Shown here one piece after another: positions 29,301 through 35,685 of a stretch of DNA of 64,000 bases (within the stretch, counting starts at the first letter, position 1; every line of letters begins with the position of its first letter). The stretch covers positions 1-64,000 of the forward strand of contig JACQFQ010000041.1 in NCBI GenBank assembly GCA_016199985.1, written 5' to 3'. The notes under the pieces were generated by a model. It was not told the origin of the DNA, searched no databases, and saw only the letters and a list, made by a program, of their open reading frames with translations. This DNA comes from Verrucomicrobiota bacterium (GTDB taxonomy: Bacteria > Verrucomicrobiota > Verrucomicrobiia > Limisphaerales > UBA11320). The translations under genes were made by a program, and so were the position numbers.

Positions 29301-29832
29301 CCTCGGCCGCGGGCGCCAGGCCATGGCTCTCCATTCCCGCAAGAACGAAGAAATCAATCGTGTTCTTCGCCCATCCCGTGGTTTTCACCGCGGGCGCGGC
29401 GGGCCGCTTTGGCTTGCGGAAGCTCCAGTGGCTCGGCTCGGTGGCGTCCGATCCATCGAGGGACGCGGGCCATTCGGCGCCCGCGCGGATCCATCGGGTC
29501 AGCAGGTCGGCCTGCCGGGCTGTGAGTCGTGGCCCCTTGGGCGGCATGAACTCGCCGTCCGCCGTGCCGCGGATGAGCTCGATCATGCGGCTCTTCTCTG
29601 GAGATCCGGGAGCGATGGCTGGAGCGCCGGAATCGCCGCCGAGCAACGCCGACTTCTTGAGGTCCAACCGCAGCCCGCCCTTGCTCTTCTCCGCCGAATG
29701 ACACTTGTAGCACTGCTCCTGGAGCAAGGGCCGGATGTCGCGGGCGAAGTCGATGGTGTCGGCGGCGCTCGCCGGTTCCGACAAGGAGCACCAGCCCAGG
29801 AGACTGATCAGAATGAGTGGGGCGCGACGCAT
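26353..29832 (-). CDS. PSD1-type exported protein with cytochrome and discoidin domains
   Basis: 1159 residues with a signal peptide ([18 protein letters not shown]). Domains in order: planctomycete cytochrome C domain with heme motif CYKCH (about residue 40) and '[24 protein letters not shown]'; DUF1549 with '[25 protein letters not shown]' and CxxCH in '[25 protein letters not shown]'; a middle insert with a discoidin/F5-8-type fold ('[17 protein letters not shown]...WWEVDLGE...[13 protein letters not shown]'), a carbohydrate-binding type; then DUF1553 from '[21 protein letters not shown]'. The discoidin insert supports contact with a glycan surface. Co-transcribed with the DUF1501 gene. 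Confidence 0.93.
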   Translation of the reverse strand: [1159 protein letters not shown]

Positions 29833-29965
29833 GGTTCAGTGACACTAGACTGAGCCGCTGAGTCTGCCATTCAGGCGAAAGGTGTCAGGCCTAATCTCAG
29901 GCCGCCGGCGTCTCCGCTGGATCGGGGTTGATTCTCCCGTCGGTTTGTGGTTGTTCACGGGCGCG

Positions 29966-31096
29966 ATGAAAGCGAAAGCCAACCTGAAGGACCGGTTCGT
30001 CATCATCATGGCGGGAGGTCGCGGCGAGCGCTTCTGGCCGCTCAGCCGCCAGAAGACCCCCAAGCAGCTGCTCACGCTGCTCGGAAGGCGATCCTTCCTC
30101 CAAAGCGCCTGGGACCGCGTCGCCGCGCTTGTCCCGCCCCAAAACGTTTTCATCATCACCAACGATGTCCAGGCGCCCGAGGTGCGGAAGCAGCTGCCGA
30201 AGCTGCCGAAGGAGAATGTGGTGGCCGAGCCCTGCGGCCGCGATACCTGCGCCGCGGTGACGCTGGGGGCGGCGCTCGTCGGCGCGCGGTCCACCACCGG
30301 AGTCATGGCGGTGCTCCCGTCGGACCATGTCATCCCGGAGGAAAAGAAATTCCAGCAGGTCCTCGAGGATTGCTTCGATCTGGCTTCCCGCGGGCAGGTC
30401 ATCGCGACCATCGGGATCCAGCCCACGGAGCCCGCCACGGGCTACGGATATATCCGCGTCGGCGCCGAGCTGCCGCCGCCCCAAGGCGCGAAGCGCTACA
30501 AAACCACTTTCTACAAGGCGGAGCAGTTCGTCGAGAAGCCCAACCTTGATCGAGCGCTCGAGTATCTGCAGAGCGGCCAGTATCGTTGGAACGCCGGCAT
30601 GTTCGTCTGGTCGTTCGTCACCATCACGCAAGGCTTGGAGAAGCATCAGCCCGAGATGGCCCAGGCTTGCGCTCGATGGTTTCAAGCCGCCCAAAGGCCG
30701 GGGAGGCTCGCCAAGACGCTCGCCAGGGAGTACCCCGAAATCCGGAAGATCTCGATCGACTACGCGCTGATGGAGCACGCGCAAAACGTCGTGTGCGCCG
30801 ACGGCGCGTTCGCGTGGGATGATCTGGGCGCCTGGCCCGCCTTGGCGCGCCATCTGAAACCGGACGCCGAGGGCAATTGCGCGGTGGGCGACTTCGTGCA
30901 TGTGGACGCCGCGCGCAACATCGTGTTCGACGCCCGCACCAAGAACCGGACGCCGATCGCCGTTGTGGGACTCCGCGACGCGATCATCGTCCAGACGGAC
31001 GACGCCACCCTGGTGGCGCACAAGAGTCAGGCCCAGAAGGTGCGCGAGATGGTCGCAAAGCTCGGGGCGGATAAACGCTACGCGGGGCTTGTGTAG
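29966..31096 (+). CDS. manC: Mannose-1-phosphate guanylyltransferase
   Basis: Makes GDP-mannose from mannose-1-phosphate and GTP for polysaccharide or glycoprotein synthesis. 376 residues from ATG 29966, the short bacterial form without a fused isomerase domain. Seen: nucleotide-binding signature 'IMAGGRGERFWPLSRQKTPKQLL', 'AVLPSDHVI', 'ATGYGYIRVG', the sugar-phosphate motif 'EQFVEKPNLDRALEY', 'YRWNAGMFVW', 'ISIDYALMEHA' and 'AFAWDDLGAWPAL'. It stands alone between two minus-strand units. The symbol manC is by family; the pathway partner manB is not in the window. Confidence 0.93.
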   Translation: MKAKANLKDRFVIIMAGGRGERFWPLSRQKTPKQLLTLLGRRSFLQSAWDRVAALVPPQNVFIITNDVQAPEVRKQLPKLPKENVVAEPCGRDTCAAVTLGAALVGARSTTGVMAVLPSDHVIPEEKKFQQVLEDCFDLASRGQVIATIGIQPTEPATGYGYIRVGAELPPPQGAKRYKTTFYKAEQFVEKPNLDRALEYLQSGQYRWNAGMFVWSFVTITQGLEKHQPEMAQACARWFQAAQRPGRLAKTLAREYPEIRKISIDYALMEHAQNVVCADGAFAWDDLGAWPALARHLKPDAEGNCAVGDFVHVDAARNIVFDARTKNRTPIAVVGLRDAIIVQTDDATLVAHKSQAQKVREMVAKLGADKRYAGLV

Positions 31097-31159
31097 TAGG
31101 GGGTCACCAGCAGCGGGCTAAACCGCCATGAGAGTGTCCTCCCAGGCGCGCGGCGCTGT

Positions 31160-31990
31160 TTAGCGGACTCCGTAGAAGCGAGCGGCGTTGTCGCCCCAAA
31201 TGCCCGCGCGTTCGCCGAGGGTCAGCGCAGGCAGGGAGGTCTCCAGCGCTTCGACGACCCGCGAGTAGCCTCCGGCAAGAAGGCACACAGGCCAGTCCGT
31301 GCCGAAGAGGAGCCTTCGGGGGGAGAACTTTTCCACGACATGATCCACATAGGGGCGCAAATGCTCGGGCCTCCACTGTTTCCAGTCGGCCTCGGTGATC
31401 ATGCCCGAGAGCTTGCACGAGACATTCGGACATCGAGCGAGCGCCGATATCCCGTCCGCCCAGTCGTCCCACCCACGGGCGGCGATGCGAGGTTTCGCCA
31501 TGTGATCCACCACCAACGGCAGGCCCGGAAAGCGTTCCGCGACCCGGAGCGCCGCCGCGAGGTGAGGGGGTTTGAGAAGCAGGTCGAAGGGCACGCGCCG
31601 AATCTCCAGTTCCCCCAGGCCGCGGAGCACCTCTGGACGCGTCAGCCAGTTCACGTCGGGCTCGTCGTGCGCCACGTGTCGAATGCCCACGAACCTCGGA
31701 TGCTCCTGCAGCGCGTCGATCGTATCCCCAACCTCCGGATCTTCGAGATCCACCCAGCCCACGACCCCCAGGATGAAGGAGTGCTGCATCGCCAGCGTGA
31801 GGAACCATCGGGTCTCCTCGAGAGAGCTGAAGGTCTGAACCAGAATGCTGCCCTCCAGGCCATGCTGGGCGAGGAGGGGCTGAAGATCGGAGGGTCCAAA
31901 GTTTCTTCGCAGGGGCTGGAGGTCCTCCGTGATCCAGCTGTGAGGGAATTGGCCGAGGGTCCAGAAGTGCTGGTGGGCGTCGATGCGCAT
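31160..31990 (-). CDS. Amidohydrolase, sugar-lactonase type (COG3618)
   Basis: 276 residues from ATG 31990, chosen because the catalytic 'MRIDAHQHFW' opens the protein as in relatives such as L-fuconolactone and L-rhamnono-lactone hydrolases. Other family features: 'GVVGWVDLEDPEV', 'FVGIRHVAHDEPD', 'PLVVDHMAKPRI', 'VSCKLSGMITEADW' and the Asp in 'RLLFGTDWPVCLLAGGY'. It hydrolyses a sugar lactone or related compound; the exact substrate is not set. Located next to the GDP-mannose gene, which may hint at fucose/rhamnose handling. Confidence 0.88.
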   Translation of the reverse strand: MRIDAHQHFWTLGQFPHSWITEDLQPLRRNFGPSDLQPLLAQHGLEGSILVQTFSSLEETRWFLTLAMQHSFILGVVGWVDLEDPEVGDTIDALQEHPRFVGIRHVAHDEPDVNWLTRPEVLRGLGELEIRRVPFDLLLKPPHLAAALRVAERFPGLPLVVDHMAKPRIAARGWDDWADGISALARCPNVSCKLSGMITEADWKQWRPEHLRPYVDHVVEKFSPRRLLFGTDWPVCLLAGGYSRVVEALETSLPALTLGERAGIWGDNAARFYGVR

Positions 31991-32487
31991 CACCGTTCGA
32001 TACGGGGCGCAACTCGCGGACTCAAGAGGAAACGGCTTCGAGAATTCGGAGGAGTGGGGCAGGCATTCCGACCGCCCCACTCATCCGTCTCCCTGGCGCT
32101 ATCGGGCGAAGCAACGAACGAGGCCACGAACAAAATCGCAGGTCCCCCGCCTTGCGACAGCCGGAGCCGGGGCAAGCGAGGGACCTAACAACCAGGCGCG
32201 CGAGGAGGCAAGCGGTTCGCCCGCGACGATTGGGCCGCGGACGGAGAAGTCAGAACAGAGAAAGCCCCGGGGACCAGTGGTTCCAAACCAGTGAAGGGTG
32301 GGAGTTGAGAGGCGCGCGCCGCCGAACCAGAGGCGGTTCCTCGGGGTAACACCCGGTATGGTGTTGTCGTTCACGAGAGGAATAACGCAACTCGCGTGCC
32401 GGACCCTCTTCGAGCAAAAAGCCCAGCATTTCGCAAGAATCGCAAAGTGTCGCGGGTGGGAATTGCGCGAAACTCGCACCTGCCCGC
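31991..32487. other. Intergenic region between divergent genes
   Basis: Nearly 500 bases separate the lactonase start and the glycosyltransferase start. Open frames on both strands are arginine/glycine/serine-rich and lack domains. GC content is high. It must hold the promoters of both neighbours, but no clear -35/-10 pair stands out. The sequence has the look of an intergenic repeat element; that could only be tested by a genome search. Confidence 0.35.
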
Positions 32488-34089
32488 GTGAGCGGTGCAC
32501 GCCGGCTTCGACTTGCGCCGCGCAGAAACCTTCTCTCTGATGCGCGCGTGCCGATCCTCCAAGCCCCATCCCCTCGACGCTGGATCCTCGCGCCCTCGAC
32601 GCAGATCCTTTGGGCGCTCGCATGGTTGTTCGTCTGGGCGAGGGCATCGGCTCATAACGACTGGTTCGCCCCCTTGTCGAATGGATACAAGCCCTGGCTC
32701 ATCGGCGGCTTTTCGCTGCTGCTCGCGGGGCGTCTCGCGTCCATCGCGCGATGGCATCATGCCCTGCGATCGACCGGCGCGTCCGCCCACATCGAAGCCA
32801 CGGCTCTGTCGCTCTGCGCTCGCGACTGGTTTCAGCTGCGCGCGTTGATCCTGCGCGAAGCCGCCCTGGGCCGCGCTAGGGTGATCGAGGCGTGGTTCCA
32901 CTCCGGCGCGCCCCAGGCCCGAGTTCGCGTCGCCGCGCGGCATGACGCCATCCTTGCGCTGGACCTCGCGGAGGTTCTTGCGAACCCGGAGCCCGCGGCC
33001 GCTTCGCCTCGTGCGGACCGGCTCGACCTCCGATGCGCCGCGATCTACGCGGCGCTTGACTGTGCGCTCTCCTCGTTCGGCCTTATGGGGTTGCTCCACT
33101 CGTTTGGCCTCTGGGACGCCGGAGGGCTGGGCGGCCTCGCTGCGGCGATGCTGGCGCGCATAGCGGGGAGCTTCACGCCCGGACTCGGAGGCTTCGGACC
33201 CCGGGAGCTTCTTCTGGCGTTCACGCTGGGCGCGTCGCGGGGTGTGATCGCGTCGATCGCATCGACGGGGATGATCCTTCTTGCGCTTCACGTCTGCGAC
33301 GCCACGTGGGGGGCGATCGCGGCGACACGAATGCGACACGCCAGGAAACAACGCGGCGACTCGCCGGCAGCGACACGGATTTCTGTGATCATTCCCACCT
33401 TCAATGAGGAACTCGCGCTAAGGGAAACCGTGGATTGGGCGCGGCGGATCCCAGAGGTGGGGGAGTGCATTGTGGTCGACGGAGGCAGTTCCGATCGCAC
33501 CCGAGAGATCGCGGCGGAACTGGGTTGTGTTCTCCTCACCTCCCCGCCGGGACGCGGACGACAGCTACGGCTCGGCGCCGACCTGGCGCGACATCCCGTG
33601 GTGATGCTCCTCCACGCCGACACCTGGCTTCCGCCCGAGGCAGGCGCGGCCGTTCATCGTTGCCTTGCCGATCCAAGGGTTGTCGCGGGAGGATTCTGGA
33701 AGCGATTTCGCGACCGACCGCGGCTGCTGATCGGGTCCAGGCCGAAATGTCTCGTTCGAGTTCTCATCGGACGACGCATCGTCGGCGACATGGCCTGTTT
33801 CATCCGCAAGGACGCTCTGGAAGCCATCGGCGGAGTGCCCGATATGGAGTTGATGGAGGATTTCGCCCTCTCGGCGCGCTTGCGGCGCGCGGGACGTTTG
33901 GCCCTGGCGGACGCCACGGTGACCACATCGGCGCGTCGGTTCCGAAAGCACGGAGTTGTCGCCACGTACTGGAAAATGTGGCGGGTTACCTGGCTCTACC
34001 GATTCGGGACTTCGCCGTCTGACTTGCGCAAGATCTACCAAACCTGCACCGAGTCGGATTCGAAAACGAGCTCCACCAAGCCGCGGTAG
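32488..34089 (+). CDS. Membrane domain fused to family-2 glycosyltransferase (TIGR04283-like)
   Basis: 533 residues from a GTG at 32488 (a GTG at 32548 is also possible). The first ~290 residues are membrane protein: hydrophobic segments around 'ILWALAWLFVW' and 'WLIGGFSLLLAGRLA', then a segment 'ARIAGSFTPGLGGFGPRELLLAFTLGASRG' that matches the last conserved part of UPF0104/lysylphosphatidylglycerol-synthase-type flippases. From about residue 297 comes a GT2 domain: 'ISVIIPTFNEELALRETVDW', 'CIVVDGGSSDRTREIA', 'GRGRQLRLGADLA', 'VVMLLHADTWLPPEA', close to rSAM/selenodomain-associated transferase 2. Its last 55 bases overlap the end of the converging DsrH-like gene. A lipid-linked sugar role is likely. 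Confidence 0.82.
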   Translation: MSGARRLRLAPRRNLLSDARVPILQAPSPRRWILAPSTQILWALAWLFVWARASAHNDWFAPLSNGYKPWLIGGFSLLLAGRLASIARWHHALRSTGASAHIEATALSLCARDWFQLRALILREAALGRARVIEAWFHSGAPQARVRVAARHDAILALDLAEVLANPEPAAASPRADRLDLRCAAIYAALDCALSSFGLMGLLHSFGLWDAGGLGGLAAAMLARIAGSFTPGLGGFGPRELLLAFTLGASRGVIASIASTGMILLALHVCDATWGAIAATRMRHARKQRGDSPAATRISVIIPTFNEELALRETVDWARRIPEVGECIVVDGGSSDRTREIAAELGCVLLTSPPGRGRQLRLGADLARHPVVMLLHADTWLPPEAGAAVHRCLADPRVVAGGFWKRFRDRPRLLIGSRPKCLVRVLIGRRIVGDMACFIRKDALEAIGGVPDMELMEDFALSARLRRAGRLALADATVTTSARRFRKHGVVATYWKMWRVTWLYRFGTSPSDLRKIYQTCTESDSKTSSTKPR

Positions 34090-34214
34090 TCGGGCGACTC
34101 CTGATCCAACCGGACGACGCGCACTTCAATTCCCGGCGTGCCCTCATGCTGGGCGATGATGTCGAGGGCGAGGGCATCGTCGGGTCGGGTGAGAACGTGC
34201 AGCAGGCGTTTCAT
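34035..34214 (-). CDS. DsrH/TusB-like small protein
   Basis: A 59-residue frame from the ATG at 34214. It starts MKRLLHVLTRPDDALALDIIAQHEGTPG, similar to the 'lLHil...sp' opening of DsrH/TusB proteins, and ends with 'LVELVFESDSVQVW'. It is short compared with the usual ~95 residues, so the assignment leans on its position, 26 bases after the DsrE/F-like gene in the same direction. Its 3' end overlaps the glycosyltransferase gene on the other strand by 55 bases. It may be a reduced third subunit of the putative sulfur relay complex. Confidence 0.55.
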   Translation of the reverse strand: MKRLLHVLTRPDDALALDIIAQHEGTPGIEVRVVRLDQESPDYRGLVELVFESDSVQVW

Positions 34215-34240
34215 GTGGGCAAAAAGAAATGCTTTTGGGC

Positions 34241-34591
34241 CTAGAAGCGCAAAACAAAGTGGCTTTCCGCCGCGACGCGGGCGAGCTCGGCGTCCGAGAT
34301 TTCGCGGTAGGTCAAGGGGGAAGCCCCGATCTCCCGCAGCAGCGGGGCGCCCTGCTGGACCAGGACGGGGCGTCCGAATTCTCCCACGATGGGGAAGTAC
34401 CGGGTGTAGTTGTCCTCGTCCACGAAGTCGTCGGCGAATTCGCTCAGCGCGAGGACGGCGTCGTCGCGCAGATACACATGAACCTCCACCTTTCTCCACG
34501 TGCCGACTCCGGCCGCGATGCGGATGCCCTCGGCGGGGCGCGCGCTGGATCGTGGATCGCCGGTGAGAATGAATAGGGCGCGGCGGATCAT
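34241..34591 (-). CDS. DsrE/DsrF-like family protein
   Basis: 116 residues. The opening 'RRALFILTGDPRSSARPAEGIRIAAGVGTWRKVEVHVYLRDDAVLAL' has the DsrE/F pattern: a first strand, a helix carrying 'RPAEGIRIA', then a second strand that ends in an Asp/Glu-rich loop. I see no cysteine at the position used for persulfide transfer in active DsrE/TusD, so this may be a structural subunit like DsrF/TusC. It starts six bases after the DsrE-like gene ends, so they form one operon. Confidence 0.7.
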   Translation of the reverse strand: MIRRALFILTGDPRSSARPAEGIRIAAGVGTWRKVEVHVYLRDDAVLALSEFADDFVDEDNYTRYFPIVGEFGRPVLVQQGAPLLREIGASPLTYREISDAELARVAAESHFVLRF

Positions 34592-34597
34592 GGGGTT

Positions 34598-34915
34598 CTA
34601 ATTGAAGCTGAGGAAACGGTCGGTGGCGGCCATGAGATCATTGACCACGGTGAGCCCGGCGAAGGTGGCGTGGTCTGTCAGGGGGATTTCGCGTCGATGC
34701 GCCCCGTAGGCGCAGGCGTAGAGGATCAACCCCCGGCCGCGCAGCGCCTGCAAGTCGGGATGCCCGACTCCGCGCACGGCTTCATCGATGCAATAGAGAT
34801 ACACCACAACGCCCGCGTCGATCGCCGCGCCGGCCGCGCCGAGGGCGTGGTGGAAGTTGGGGGCGTCGGGCGCAACCGAAACGAGTATTCCCAGTTTTTT
34901 TCCGCTCAGGGCCAC
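34598..34915 (-). CDS. DsrE-like family protein (putative sulfur-relay subunit)
   Basis: 105 residues from a GTG at 34915. It has the DsrE fold pattern: 'KKLGILVSVAPDAPNFHHALGAAGAAIDAGVVVYLYCIDEAV', then 'ALRGRGLILYACAYGAHRREIPL'. The Cys in 'LYACAYGAHRR' is at the place of the persulfide-carrying Cys of DsrE/TusD. Known family members relay sulfur in tRNA thiolation or in sulfur oxidation; neither pathway's other genes are here, so the acceptor is unknown. First gene of a three-gene minus-strand unit, divergent from the ilv operon. Confidence 0.78.
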   Translation of the reverse strand: MALSGKKLGILVSVAPDAPNFHHALGAAGAAIDAGVVVYLYCIDEAVRGVGHPDLQALRGRGLILYACAYGAHRREIPLTDHATFAGLTVVNDLMAATDRFLSFN

Positions 34916-34962
34916 GCCGCGAACCTAGCAATGGCGCGTGACGGTTAGCCAGGATTTCCTCA

Positions 34963-34991
34963 TTGACCGACGCCGTGGGCATCAGTAGCTT
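34963..34991 (+). promoter_or_regulatory. Candidate sigma-70-type promoter of the ilv operon
   Basis: TTGACC (34963-34968) and TAGCTT (34986-34991) are separated by 17 bases. Transcription from here would begin at about 34997-35000, directly at the leader-peptide ATG at 35001, so the leader would be read from a nearly leaderless RNA. Supported only by position and match to the consensus. Confidence 0.4.
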
Positions 34992-35000
34992 TCGCGCCCT

Positions 35001-35054
35001 ATGATTTTCTCGTTTGGCATCCTTGTTCCCGCTGTGGTCGTCGTAGGCGACTGA
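35001..35054 (+). CDS. Branched-chain amino acid leader peptide (attenuator)
   Basis: A 17-codon frame reading MIFSFGILVPAVVVVGD, then TGA. Eight of 17 residues are Ile, Leu or Val, with four valine codons in a row (GTG GTC GTC GTA). It sits before ilvH and is followed 36 bases after its stop by an intrinsic terminator, the layout of classical ilv/leu attenuation, where ribosome stalling at branched-chain codons decides whether the terminator forms. AGCGG at 35055-35059 can pair with CCGCT at 35092-35096, which would break up the terminator stem. Too short for normal gene finding. Confidence 0.78.
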   Translation: MIFSFGILVPAVVVVGD

Positions 35055-35090
35055 AGCGGCCTCGGTGCTTGGACGAAAGCTCAAAGGTCG

Positions 35091-35122
35091 CCCGCTGATC
35101 CTCCAAAGGACGCGGGTTTTTT
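35091..35122 (+). terminator. Attenuator terminator before ilvH
   Basis: Outer stem CCCGC (35091-35095) with GCGGG (35112-35116), an inner TCCT/AGGA pair around a CCAA loop, and then six T residues (35117-35122). It lies between the leader peptide and the ilvH start at 35142, so it would end transcription before the structural genes when branched-chain amino acids are plentiful. Confidence 0.72.
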
Positions 35123-35141
35123 GATTTTGAATCAGCCATTT

Positions 35142-35618
35142 ATGCGAAGACACACCATCTCGGTTCTGGTGGAGAACAAGTTTGGCGCCCTGACGCGCGT
35201 CGCGGGGCTCTTCAGCGGCCGGGGCTACAACATCGACTCGCTGAACGTCGCCCCCACGCACAACCCCAAGAACTCGAGGATGACCATCGTCACCCGGGGT
35301 GACGACGCGACGGTCGAGCAGATCGTCAAGCAGCTCGACAAGCTCGTCAACATCCTCGAGGTCCTGGATTTCCGCGAGGGCGAGTACGTCGATCGCGAAC
35401 TCGCGCTGATCAAGGTGGCCGTCGACAGCCGGTCCCGCGCCGAGGTGATGCAGATCACCGACATCTTCCGCGCCAAGATCGTCGATGTGCAGCCCGCGAC
35501 GCTCACCATCGAGGTCACGGGCGACGAGGGGAAGGTCGAGAAGTTCATCGGCCTCATGCAGAGCTTCGGCGTGCGGGAGCTCACCCGCACCGGCAAAGTG
35601 GCGCTGGCGCGCAAGTAA
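35142..35618 (+). CDS. ilvH: Acetolactate synthase small (regulatory) subunit
   Basis: 158 residues, the normal length of IlvH/IlvN. It binds the catalytic subunit IlvB/IlvI and gives valine feedback inhibition. The N-terminal ACT domain reads 'TISVLVENKFGALTRVAGLFSGRGYNIDSLNVAPT' and is followed by 'SRMTIVTRGDD...EQIVKQLDKLVNILEV'; the C-terminal domain has 'ELALIKVAV' and 'TIEVTGDEGKVEKFIGLMQSFGVRELTRTGKVALAR'. The ATG at 35142 is chosen over the upstream TTG frame start because it begins the ACT domain. The catalytic-subunit gene is not in the window. Followed by ilvC after 67 bases. Confidence 0.96.
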   Translation: MRRHTISVLVENKFGALTRVAGLFSGRGYNIDSLNVAPTHNPKNSRMTIVTRGDDATVEQIVKQLDKLVNILEVLDFREGEYVDRELALIKVAVDSRSRAEVMQITDIFRAKIVDVQPATLTIEVTGDEGKVEKFIGLMQSFGVRELTRTGKVALARK

Positions 35619-35685
35619 TTCATCACGCCGCGAACCGCGGCCGGTTTTCGATTTCTCACCGCAACACACAACCATCACCGAACTC

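Noticed and set aside
32099-32647. 182-residue minus-strand frame in the intergenic region
   Set aside because: Overlaps the glycosyltransferase start, Arg/Ser-rich, no domain; more likely part of an intergenic repeat.
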